From Rhinopithecus roxellana (Eukaryota; Chordata; Mammalia; Primates; Cercopithecidae), in the NCBI RefSeq assembly GCF_007565055.1, contig NC_044559.1, positions 34,563,046-34,627,045 on the forward strand: a stretch of DNA of 64,000 nt. Direction: 5' to 3'. Positions 11,603 to 23,600 of this stretch are shown piece by piece. Each line of letters starts with the position of its first letter. The stretch's first letter is position 1. Both the position numbers and the translations under genes were made by a program. The notes beneath the pieces are model-generated. The model had not been told where the DNA came from and made no database searches. It saw only the letters and a program-made list of their open reading frames with translations.

Positions 11603-14600
11603 TAGAGACAGGTTTTTGCTGTGTTCCACAGGCTGGTATCGAACTCCTGACCTTAAATGATCCTCTTGCCTTGGCCTCTCAAAGTGCTGAGATGACAGAT
11701 GTGAGACATCATGCCTGGCCCCTATACTATCTAGAAGCCTTCCTCTTGACCAGTGTGCATTGTCTGCCTGGTTCTGCCTTAGTGCACTTCTCTGGCTATT
11801 GCTCAGAAACGCTGTGGATATTGACTTATCGGACCCAGTGTGAGATGGGCAAGTGACCAGGCTCAGCATCCGATTAATTCAAGCATCCACACCTGCATGG
11901 GCTCCAGGACCAAACAAGGCCTTGGACAGGAAGATGGGAGCCACTCTTTTCAAAGCCTCCAGAATGCCGGTCTCTTTTGGGCCTAGGAGAGACTGAAGAG
12001 GCATTCCTCCCTCTTACTGCCATCTACACAGTCTTAGAGAAAGGGGAGGGACTGAATTTCACTGCAAATTCTCATAGATTTTTTTTTTAACTGATCCGAA
12101 GCACAAGTCCAACTCATTACCTTTAGCGGTGTACACTAGTATTTAGGGAAATCGGGTCGCGGGAAATCACACACGTATATAGGCACAGGTATATTTATAT
12201 TTTAAATTCATTAGAGTTTCCTAAATGCAAGAGCAATTCTGCTGTCACAGAGAAACAGCATGGCAGAATATTCGGCAGCCAGGATTTTAAATAAAACATG
12301 CTTTTTCTTCATAATTAATATAACAAGCTTTCCTGGCTTAAGACTTGGCAATGATCCCAGGAAAATGGTGGGGGGAGGGGGTTGGTGCGCCATGCCTGTG
12401 ACCCGCAAACAAGTTCCAGGAAAAGTTGACGCTGAGTAAGTTCTCCTTAGTCGGCCCTTCCGGCAGGGGTGCACCCTGAGGAAACAAAACGAACTCACTG
12501 ACAACAGTGGCTAATAATAATCGCAGTAAGAGTAATCATAATAATTAATAGTAGCAGCAACCATTTATAAAGTCTTTACCTATACCAGATGAGGCATGCT
12601 TTATGTTTATTATCTCATTTAAGCTTCCCCCAAACCCTATGAGGCAGGGACCAATGTCATTCTCATTTCATAGACAAGAAACGAAGCATAGAGCAGTTAA
12701 ATCGTCTACCCAAGATGGCACCTCTGGGAGGTTACAGTTCTGGGATTCAAGGTCTGTCCAACGCCAAGTTCTTTGCTCATAAGCACTGTGGTTGAGATCA
12801 TCATGCCTGGCACCGCCCAAAGACAAACAAGACCGTTCCGTGTGGTGTCAAAGGTGTCAAAATGGGCAGCAGCCTGAGACTCCAGCTTCCAGCAGGAGAC
12901 AAAGTCACTCCCACCTGGACGCTCCCTCAGTAGCCCCGAAGCTTTGCTTTCCAACATCACAAGGATCGAGTCTTGCCAGCTAGCAAACCAGTTCATTCAG
13001 TGTTTTCAAAGCTTCAGTCATGAATGAAGCCATCTTCAGAAATTCTGCCAACGCCCAAATTAGTTTCTTAATACTTTTGTTAAAGACTCACCGTTTCTCT
13101 AAATTGATTTAGTTCTAAAGGAAATTGTCATTACTACAAAGAAAGCGAAGTGATGTCATTGAATTCTAGCTGGCTGCTGGTGACATGCTAAAGCTCTGAG
13201 CCTGAAGCAGCTTTCTCCTCCTTAGAGGAAAGATCAGCAGGAGGCAGAGGATAGAGACACCAGCACCCCCCAGTCCTTCCCCCTGGTGGGATTGGAAGGA
13301 CAGTCAACCTGAGAAAAGAAAGACTTTCTCACGCTGTTTCTGTTTTATTCTAATGCTGTTATTTCACGTCCTGGCTAGGCACCACCTCAATCAACTCAGG
13401 TACCCCCATGGCTCACATCTGCTGCCTTGGAAAGCGCAGGAGTGAGCACAGCTTCAGCAGAGGTGGTGCTGATGCCCAGCGGGGGAGTTACCTTCCTGAA
13501 GCCCTGGGCTATTTGCTGGGGCTGATTGACCAAAAAGGGCAAAGGGGGGGCTTGTGCTTATAAGGCAGGCCCCACTCTCAGCTGCGCTTTGGTTTTGTCC
13601 ACTTGCTTGTCTTAAATTTTTTTTTTTTTTTTTTTTTTAAGATAAAATCTCACTCTGTTGCTCAGGCTGGAGTGCAATGGTGTGATGTTGGCTCAATGCA
13701 ACCTCTGCCTCCCAGGTTAAAGCGATTCTCCTGACTCAGCCTCCCAAGTAGCTGGGATTACAGGCACCCTCCACTACGCCCAGCTAATTTTTGTATTCTT
13801 GGTAGACACAGGGTTTCACCATCCTGGCCAGGCTGGTTTCAAACTCCTGACCTCAAGTGATCCACCTGCCCTGGCCTCCCAAAGTGTTGCGATTACAGGC
13901 GTGAGCCACCGCACCTGGCCTTTGCTTGCCTTTTAAAAAGTCCTCCAAGAGCATTATCAGATGCAGAATTTTTACCCAGGCTCCTTGTCTTGGATGGCCT
14001 CACTCCCTAACCTTCAAAGCTCCCCTCCACCACCATCTGTTTGCCCCAAGTCCCTGGGATGAGCCATTTGTACAGGTGTTTCTCACCAAGTCTCACCTGC
14101 AGAGTAATCATTGCAAATGCCGTTCTCCTCCTGAGCAGCCAAAGCTCCTTGAATAAAACACTGGAATTGGGAGAGGGAAGTCTTACTTTTATAACTGGGG
14201 AAACTGAGGCACAGAGAAACTCAACAACTTGCACAGGAGCAAAAATAGGCCCTGAGTCCCCTCAGCCAGAAGCTTCCCATCCAAGAGAGCTTGGTATAAC
14301 CAAAGTGTGGCCAAGGGCAGAGTCGCCTGGGCACTGGTGGAACATGGGTGTTGTGTTCCCGGCCCACCTCAGACCCATGGACACACAACCTCTGCAGGTG
14401 GGCCCCAGGGATCTGTATTTTTATCAAGCTGCCCAGACAATTCTTATGCACATTGAGGTTTAAGAACCAATGTCTTTAAAATGGAAATTCCCCGGATGTA
14501 CAAATGGGACTCTTCTCTTTCTGCCTCTTACCCCATCCCATCTCTGCCTGCCACTGTCACAGGAAGCTGCAGCTCAGCCCTTAGCTGGGCATGGTCAGAG

Positions 14601-17600
14601 TGGCCAGCCCTGGGCTTTAGAGCAGGGAAGCTGCACAGAGTCCCTCTGAGCCAAGCACAGGTGACCAGTGTCAGAGCCAAGAGACCCGAGCTTGAGTCCC
14701 TCCCCTGCCCCAATGCATCCTTGACCTTGTCCATGGTGAAGCCACTTCACCATGCTGGGCCTCAGCTTCCTCCTCTGCAGATGAAGGGTCTAAGCCAGTT
14801 CCTCTCTACAGTGGCTCCTGGCTCATCACTGTGGTCTGGTGAACAGCTTCACCCAGGTATCCAGGAAGGAAACCATCCACAGGCACTGCTGGCCAGCGCC
14901 TTCTCCTTTGGCTTCCACATTTCCCCATGAGAGTCTTTGCCCCCTTGCCCTAAGCTTCAGGTGAAAGCAAAGCTGCCGTGAACCTGCCAGTCTTGAGACG
15001 GCATTGAGCAACGTGTGCAAAAGCAAGAAGGGCAAGATTCCTGTGCCTACGAAGGGACGGAGTGGCACCACTTCACACCTATTAGGATGGCTCACTTCAT
15101 ACCTGTTAGGATGGCTATCATTTTCAAGAATGGGGAATAACAAGTGTGAGTGAGAATGTGGAGAAATTGGAACTCTCACTGGTAGGTATGTAAAATGGTG
15201 CAGCCACTGTGGAAAACAGTATGGCGGTCCCTGACAAAGTTAAACGTAGAACTACCCTAGGACCCAGCAATTCTACATCTAAGCACATATCTAAAAGAAC
15301 TGAAAGCAGAGACGAACAGAAAGCTGTACACCAATGTTCATAGCAGCATTATTCACAATAGCCAAAAGGTGTAAATGACCCATGTCCATCAAGATACGAA
15401 CGCATAAACAACATGTGTTTAGATAGACGGTGACAATGGAATACTGCTTAGCTGTAAAAAGGAGGGAAAGTTTGATACATGCTACCTAGAAGACCTTGGA
15501 AACATGACGCACAGTGAAATAAAGGCAGTCCCAGAAGGACAAATATTGTAGGATCCCGCTTCCATGAGATACTTAGAATTGCCAAATACACAGAGACAGA
15601 AAATAGGCTAGAGATTAGCAGGGCTGAGGGAGAAGAAGGAGGCATTTCTGTTCAACGAGTACAGTCTATGTTGGGGATGATGAAAAAGTTTGGGGATTAG
15701 AGCGTGGTGATGGGTACACAGCATTGTGAATGTAATTAGTATCACTGAATGGTACACTTACAAATGGTCAAAACGATAAATGTGATGTTCTGTGTAAGTT
15801 ACCGCAATTTTCAAATAAAAGGACTGAGTGGCTTGGCACAACTGCTCATCTTGGTGTCTTCTAGGATAAAGTTGGTTAGACAGAAAGTCAGGGAGGGGCA
15901 GAGAGAGAAGGAGCCCGTGTCTCTGAATCCTACTGATTTATAGTGTAATCTTCTTGGAGGTGGGGAGTGTATACATCTAGTCTATTTTGTCCTATCTTTA
16001 ATCCAGCGATGATTTCAACTCAGGCTGAAATGACGTCGCTTATCTTTGTAGCAGGAGCCAGAGAAGAACAACATGAGGCAGGACTTGGCCTGGACACCGG
16101 CAGCCTCTGCCCTCTGCCACCTCCACTACTCGCTCTGGCCTTGAGCTCTTTGCCCAGCAGGGGGACTGGCCCTGCTGAACTGTGCACACTTGTCCCTGTC
16201 CACCTTCCAGTCCAGCGGTTGCAAGCCTTAACCATAGCCATAGTGTAGAGGTCTCTCCTCCCCAGCTGCCCTTGGGAGTAATGCAGTCCCTCCCTGGTGG
16301 TTGGCAACATGTGGACTACCACCAGGCATAGGGTAGAACATGCAAGGAGGAAGGGATGGTGTGATTAGAGTCCCAGCCTTTTACCCAGCAAGCAGAAGAT
16401 TTCTCTGCTCTTAGTTCATTCTGAGCTGAGCCTCTTTCCCCAAAAGACAAATCTGGCCCCATCTCCCCCGTCACTGCCTCCTAATCCCTCTGAGAACATT
16501 TTCTACCAGTGAATTCCTGGAACACATCAACTTAGACTTTTAGACTTTCTGTTTTGTCTTCCAGAAGTTTTGGAATTCTGGAAGGCAGAGGAAGAATCTT
16601 AGTTGAAATAATCACTGGATTAAAGATAGGACAAAATAGATTATATGTATGTGCACCCCACAACCAAGGAGATTACACTGTAAATCAGTAAGACTCAGCG
16701 ACACGGGATCCTTCTCTCTCTGCCTTCCTCACTAACCAGCCTTAACCTGGGAGGACACCAGACTTTGAGACTCTGGTGGTTTAGGCAGTTTAACATTGCT
16801 AAGGGCCTGCTCTTAACTTTGAGGTCAGTGTCCTAAGCCAGGGATCCATTGAGAAATCCCAAGTGTGGAGTAGAAGAAACGGTAGTTGGATCTAGAATGG
16901 TCTTTCTAAATATACTACAAAGCAGCTACTTTACCATGTGCAGAAGCAGCAGCGTCCACCCTCTAATAGAAGATGGCTCAGCTGGGACCACGTGCTATTT
17001 TAGCCCTGTTGAAACTAGGAATGGATGTGGTGGGAGAAGTGAGCAGTGGCTTACATGCCTTTTGATGTGGGTGGAGATGTTTGTTAAGATGTATTTACCG
17101 CAATAGGAGGCTGGTTGAGGCTCAATCTGACTTTTGTACTTTCTCCAGCTGTCACTGGGGCTAAGTAGGCCCTCTCTGTGGCCTGCCAGGCCTAGCCAGG
17201 CCTAGGCCAGATTAGACAAGCTTTTTTTTTTTTTTTTTAAGACACTCTCACTCTGTCACCCAGGCTGAAGTGCAGTGACACGATCTCAGCTCACTGCAGC
17301 CTCCACCTCCCGGGTTCAAGCAATTCTTGTGCCTCAGCCACACGAGTAACTGGGATTACAGGCGCCTGCCACCATGCCTGGCTAATTTTTGTATTTTTAG
17401 TAGAGATGGGGTTTTGCCATGTTGGCCAAGCTGGTCTCCAACTCCTGGCCTCAAGTGATCTGCCCACCTGGGCCTCCTAAAATGTTGGGATTACAGGCGT
17501 GAGCCACCGCACCCGGCCTACAGATAGGCCTTTTTATAAAGTGTTCCAAGAACAGTGCCCCTGATTTTGAACCTAGCTCAACACCTGCTTCTCTTAAGGT

Positions 17601-20600
17601 TAAGGAGCTTTTCTGTTTCTTTCTCCTCCATCCTCGCTTTATTACTGTGTACACGTGGCAGCTTCCTGGTCCCTCACGGCAATGGTGACTAAGAGCAAGG
17701 ACTCTGATGTGAGACCGACGCTCTCCTGTCCTGGCTCCAGCATTTTCTAGTTAAGTTATTTTAGACAACTTAATATCTGAAAACATCAGTTTTCTCACCT
17801 CTAAAATGGACCTAATCATAATACCTAAATTGTGAAGTATTGTGTGCAACAAACAAGACAAAATGCAAGCAAAATATTTAGCACAGCTGATGGCACATTG
17901 TCAGCTCTAAAGGAATGTGAACTGACATCAGTTTTCTGCTTCTTAGTTATCTCTTGCCCCTACTCTTGCATTGATCTTTCTCTTTGGATGTGCAAGTCGC
18001 AGGAGTAAGCGTTCTTCTTTCCTTGTCTCTGGGGTAAGAGTTAATGGAATGATGGAATGAAAGGAGGCAAATACTGTGTCCACCCTTCCCACCTGCCATC
18101 ATCCAGGTTAGTTTCAGGGATCCGGATACAGGCATAAGTAATCCATTCTCAGCCGGGACTTTCCCATATGGTCCCCAAATATCCAGCCCGGTGCTGGGCT
18201 ACCAGTTTCCACATTGCACCACGGCCGCTCTCTGTGGGTGGACACTGTGGGTCACAAAATGAGTGACTTGCTTCAGATTCCGGCGACCGCCTGACAGGCA
18301 GCCCAAGCCGCACATCAGCTTCAGGCTCCCTGAGAGCCCAGCCCAGGAAGTCTCAGCTTTCTTTTTGTTTGGTTTCCCTCCGAGCGCCAGCTCCTAGGAA
18401 GGACACGTCTGCCACCTGCTGGCTGTAGGCAGCATGGCACCCGGCTGTCCCTCAGGCTCCAGCTAGAGCCAGGATGTGCAACGCTGGCCCAGGTGCAGGT
18501 CCTGGAGGGCCCTTCCGTGCTGGATCCTGAGGAAGGATGTCCCTCAAAGTCTTCTGCCCACTTCTTAGGGCATGGCCCATCCTATGCAGTTCAAAGAGAA
18601 GAATTTGTAGGGAATCTCCTCAGGACTGGGTGGAGACAGGTCTAGACAGACGGGCCCTGCCCTGAGAAAGGCACGGCAGGGAGAAAGGACCAGTACTAAG
18701 GCCCAGATGACTGGAGGTGATGAGGGTGAGATTGAAGGTGGGGTAACCTTTGTCCTTGAGGTCTTAATGTATTAGTCCATTCTCATGCTGCTAATAAAGA
18801 CATACCCGAGACTGCGTAATTTATAAAGAAAAAGAGGTTTAATAGACTCACAGTTCCACATGGCTGGGGAGGCCTCACAATCATGGCAGAAGGCAAAAGA
18901 CACGTCTTACGTGGTGGCAGGCAAGATAGTGTGTACAGGGGAGCTGCCCTGTATAAAACCATCAGATCTCATAAGACTTAATTACTATCATGAGAACAGC
19001 ACAGGAAAAACATGCCCCCATGATTCAATTACCTCCCACATGGTCCCTCCCATGACACATGGGGATTATGGGAGCTACAGTTCAAGATAAGATTTGGGTG
19101 GAGACACAGCCAAACCATATTAGGGTCCCCTCATGGCACCTCTCTAGCACTCACCCCCCAGAGGTACCCATTTCTGCCAATCCTTGTTCAAGCACCCTAG
19201 GCCCAGGAGCACCCCTAAGGCCTGAGCTGCCCTTCATCTGCCAGGCGTCCCCAATACCAACCCCCACCCTCAGCCCCCAAACAGAACACCTGTCCCATCT
19301 CACTGCCTGCAGAAACAGGGTGTGCGGGAGGTGGTTAGCCAGGAAGTCATTAGACAGAGGCACAGTCCCAGATAACAAATGGCCTCTCTTTCTTTTTTTG
19401 CATTCCTTTCCCCCAGCTAACATGTTATTTTGTAATTTTTCAAACGTACAGAAAAGTGGAAAGAATAATGCAATGAATATTCTTCATCAGATAGATGCCA
19501 CAATTGTTAAAATGTCATTATAGTTGCTGTGTCTCTCATTCTCCTGTGTGTGTGTATAGTTGTTTTCTTTGTCTGTTTGTTTGCTGAATCATTTGCAAGT
19601 AAATTGCAGACATCACTCTAAATACTTCACCAAGCGTCTCTCTTTTTTTTTTTTTTTTTTCAGACAGAGTCTTTCTCTGTCACCCAGGCTAGAGTGCAGT
19701 GGTGCAATCTCAGCTCACTGCAAGCTCCGCCTCTCAGGTTCACGCCATTCTCCTGCCTCAGCCTCCCGTGTAGCTGGGACTACAGGCACCTACCACCACG
19801 CCCGGCTAATTTTTTGTATTTTTAGTGGAGACGGGGTTTCACTGTTAGCCAGGATGGTCTTGATCTCCTGACCTCGTGATCTGCCCACCTCAGCCTCCCA
19901 ATGTGCTGGGATTACAGGCATGAGCCACCACACCTGGCCACCGTCTCTTAAGAATAAGTACATTTTCCTACAGAACTGCAATGCCATTGTTTACTCTCAA
20001 GAAAGTCAACATTGACACAATAATATTGTCTAATATGTCTATATTAAAATTTCCCATTTGTTTCAGTGTCTTAGTCCATTTTGTGTTGCTACGAAGGAAT
20101 ACCTGAGGCTGGGTGATGTATTTTTTTAAAAAAGAGGTTTATTTGACTTGGATTTCTTTTTTTTATTTATTTATTTACTTATTTATTTTTATTATACTTT
20201 AAGTTCTAGGGTACATGTGCATAACGTGCAGGTTTGTTACATATGTATACTTATGCCATGTTGGTGTGCTGCACCCATCAACTCGTCAGCACCCATCAAT
20301 TCAATTTGACTTGGATTTCTGAGGGCTGGAAAGTCCAGGATTGGGCAGCTGCTTTTGGAAAGGGCCTCAAGCTGCCTCCACTCATGGCAGAAGGGAAAGG
20401 GAAGCCAGTGTGCAGAGATCACATGGCAAGAGGGGAAGCGAGAGGGAGAGGTGGAGGTGCCAGGCTCTTTTTAACAACCAGCTCGCCTAGGAACTAATAG
20501 AGTGAAATCTTGCTTACCCTGAGGGAGAACACTAATCCATTCGTAATGGATCCACCCCTATGACCCAACATTGAGGCCCCACCTCCAACACTGGGGATCA

Positions 20601-23600
20601 AATTTCAGCATGAGGTTTGGAGAGGACAAATATCCAAGTCAGCACAAACCACAGCACTCAATGTCCTTTATGCCATTGTTTTTAAATCCGGGATCCAACT
20701 AAGAGTCACACACTGCATTTCGTTGCCATGTCCTTTACTAAAAATACAGTCTTCCCGTCTTTTTTTGTCTTTTATGGTGTTGACATTTTGCTGGAGGCTA
20801 GGCTAGGTGTTTTGTAGAATGTCCTGCAATTTGAACCTCACAATTTGGATCTGTCATGTTCCTCATGAGTAAATTCAGGGTAAGCATTTTTGCCAATACT
20901 ATCTGTTGATGTTGTACATCCTCAGTACATCGTATTCGGATGCATTCTTCTTTTTATTTTTCTTTCCTAATGTATCATCTACCTACTTCCCAAACTCATG
21001 TAACGAAGACTACAGGAAAACAGAAAATTAGAAATTCTGCAGAGGGTAGAAGCAGCGAATATACCAAACTGCCTAGCTTGATGTATCTCATTGATCTCAG
21101 CTTTCTGGCAGCCAAGACCCAAAAGGAAAGCTGTCTGGTGGTAGAACTCTTATTTCTTTAAATCAAGGTTCAGCAAACTTTGTTTGTGAAGTGTCAGATA
21201 ATAAATATTTGGGGTGATACATTCTCTCTACAAAAGCAGCCATAAACAAACAGGCATGGTTGTTTTCCAGTAAAACTTTGTTTACAAAAACACAACTGCT
21301 AGACTTGGCCCAAGGGCCCTTATTTGCTGACCCCTGATTAAAGTGGAAGAGCGTACTCCAGGTATTAAATGAGTAAAACTTTCTTTTTTGGGTTGAGTAC
21401 TGCATATTAAAGGAACTCTTTATATCATTATTTATTTATTCAGCAAATCTTTTTGAGGAATGCCATGTGCCAAGCTCTATGCTAGGTATGGGGCAATACA
21501 TCAATGACAAAACAGATAAAATCCCTGCCTTTCTGGAGGACAGAGTCTGATGTGAGAGACAGGTGACACGAAAATAAATAAATGTAAAGCTCTGCACTGC
21601 AGTAAGGATCATGGAGGGAATAAACAAGTGCAGTGACAAAACAATGGGGACAGGGAAATGTTATATTGATGGGATATCTCAGGGAAGATGACGTTTAAAC
21701 TGAGGCCTAGCGAAGGTCATGGAGGAGGGCTTCCAGGCAGCAACAATTGCCAAGGCCCTGAGGTGGGAGGAATTTAGCTTGTGCCATTTTGAAGCCAGGT
21801 GTGGCTGAAGCTTAGTAAGGGGCAATGGGAGGGAGGGGTATGGGAGGAGCTTTGTAGATCATGGCAGGTGTTTGCATTCTATTCTAAGACCAATGGGAAG
21901 CCACTGGGGAGTTTTAAGCGTCTGTTCATCCCCAAATCCCCAGGAACTGTCACCTGAAGAAATCACCTAGATTTCAGCACGAATTCCAAATCCTACCACA
22001 GCTACGTGACCTCCGAGTCCAAATTTTCTCATCTATAAACAAGGCTGATGCAAGCCTCTTCATAGGGCTGTTGTAAGGATGAAATGCAGCAATGCGTGAT
22101 CAGGCAGGGAGTAGATGAAACTCACTGCAACTGACGAGCACACCAGTACCTGGGCAGCCGTGTTCCAAAGCAAGGACAGGGGCAGACAAGCGACACGACC
22201 CCCTGCTGTGGAGAAGGACAATGCTTCAGTGCTCAGCGTGCATAGGTGGTGGTGGGGGGATGTGTATCTTCAAACACACCCCATCCCCCTCCCTTCAACC
22301 TCCATCCCAGCCACAACCATCAGAAAGCACACAGTGCACCTGCACCCCGTACGGTCTCCCCTGGCTGACACCTGAGGATCGCGCCCGGCCGAGCCCCGTC
22401 TCAACACTGATCTGCTATGTTGTTTTGTTTTTCAGTTCTCCCTGATGTCTTTATTGGAAAGCCTGGACCCAGGTGAGTGCGCTGATCTCCTAGGGGCTTC
22501 CCACCAATCCCAGGCTGGTTCTGGGCTGGAGAAAAGGAGGCCTAAGTATGGAAGTGTTGGAGGGACCCCAGGGTTCAACTGGCTCCAGGGTGTCACAGGC
22601 ACCTTTGAGAACTTGCCCTCAAAATGTGTGCACCCATAATGCTTCACGTAATTTTGAGTTTCCTGTGGACACCACTGAGCCCCGGCTCAGGGTCCCAAGG
22701 GAAATACTACCTACGTAGTTAAAATCCTTGATTTTATAAAGAAACTGAAGCCCAGAGAGGGGAAGCAACTTACTCCTGGCCACACAGCGAATTGGAGGCT
22801 AAAATGAGGTGAAAGACCAAGGCAAAGCAAGGGTGAGATGGGATAACGCCTGGCTCCGGGGAGGCCGGCCCTGTGCCGCACTCATCCGCGCCACCTCTTT
22901 CTGTGGAAGGGCGGCCTCCAGGCTGACCTGGCCTGGTGATACCCTCTCACCAGCACCTCTGCCATTGTCCCCTCTGCCCAAATGGTTTGCTTCCTCAGGC
23001 TGAGCGCGTCTACCACCCGGTGGGTCCTGTAACTTCACACAGGCTCTCTGTCTCACAGACTCACTCTCCTATCGTCTCCCTTTCTTGTGTCCTCGGCCTT
23101 GTGCCCACAGCATGCACAGGCTAGGCAGGGCCACTCCTTCCACATCATCCACTCCTGGTCCTTTGGCTCTGGGTTCGAGTCTCCCTTTGCAGCTCTGAGC
23201 CCCGGGTGAGAAAATTCTGCTCACCACTCCATCTGGCCAGAGGCCAACATCCCCACTGGTAGAGATACAGGCTGGTCACCCATGGAGCGCCATAGCCAGG
23301 CAGACAACACACAGAGACTGTGGCACTGTGGCCACATCTGAACCTTGAATCAGGGATTTATTTGGCACGAAGATAGCAGTAACTGGGCCAAATTCAGTTT
23401 GACAGTCAATATTCTCCAGCAGCAAACCCCTGGATGGGCAGAAAGATAAGGCCAGGTCTTCGTTCTGTCCCAGGTGCTCCATGGATATTTGTGGAGTTGA
23501 GGAGAAGTGTATATGGGCATGGTGTGTGGGGTTTTGAGAAAATCTGTGTTTTTCCCCAACACAAAGGCTATTCAATGACACCTAGTTCAGTTCCTCCAAA

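Noticed and set aside
11297..11869. A 190-codon - strand frame rich in Lys, Phe, Ser and Leu.
   Set aside because: Produced by the (GAAA)n and poly(T) arrays plus Alu sequence.
14041..14930. Two adjacent + strand frames of about 140-150 codons in intron 1.
   Set aside because: The first runs through a MER-type repeat and the second has low-complexity Ser/Leu/Pro text without homologous motifs that I recognise.
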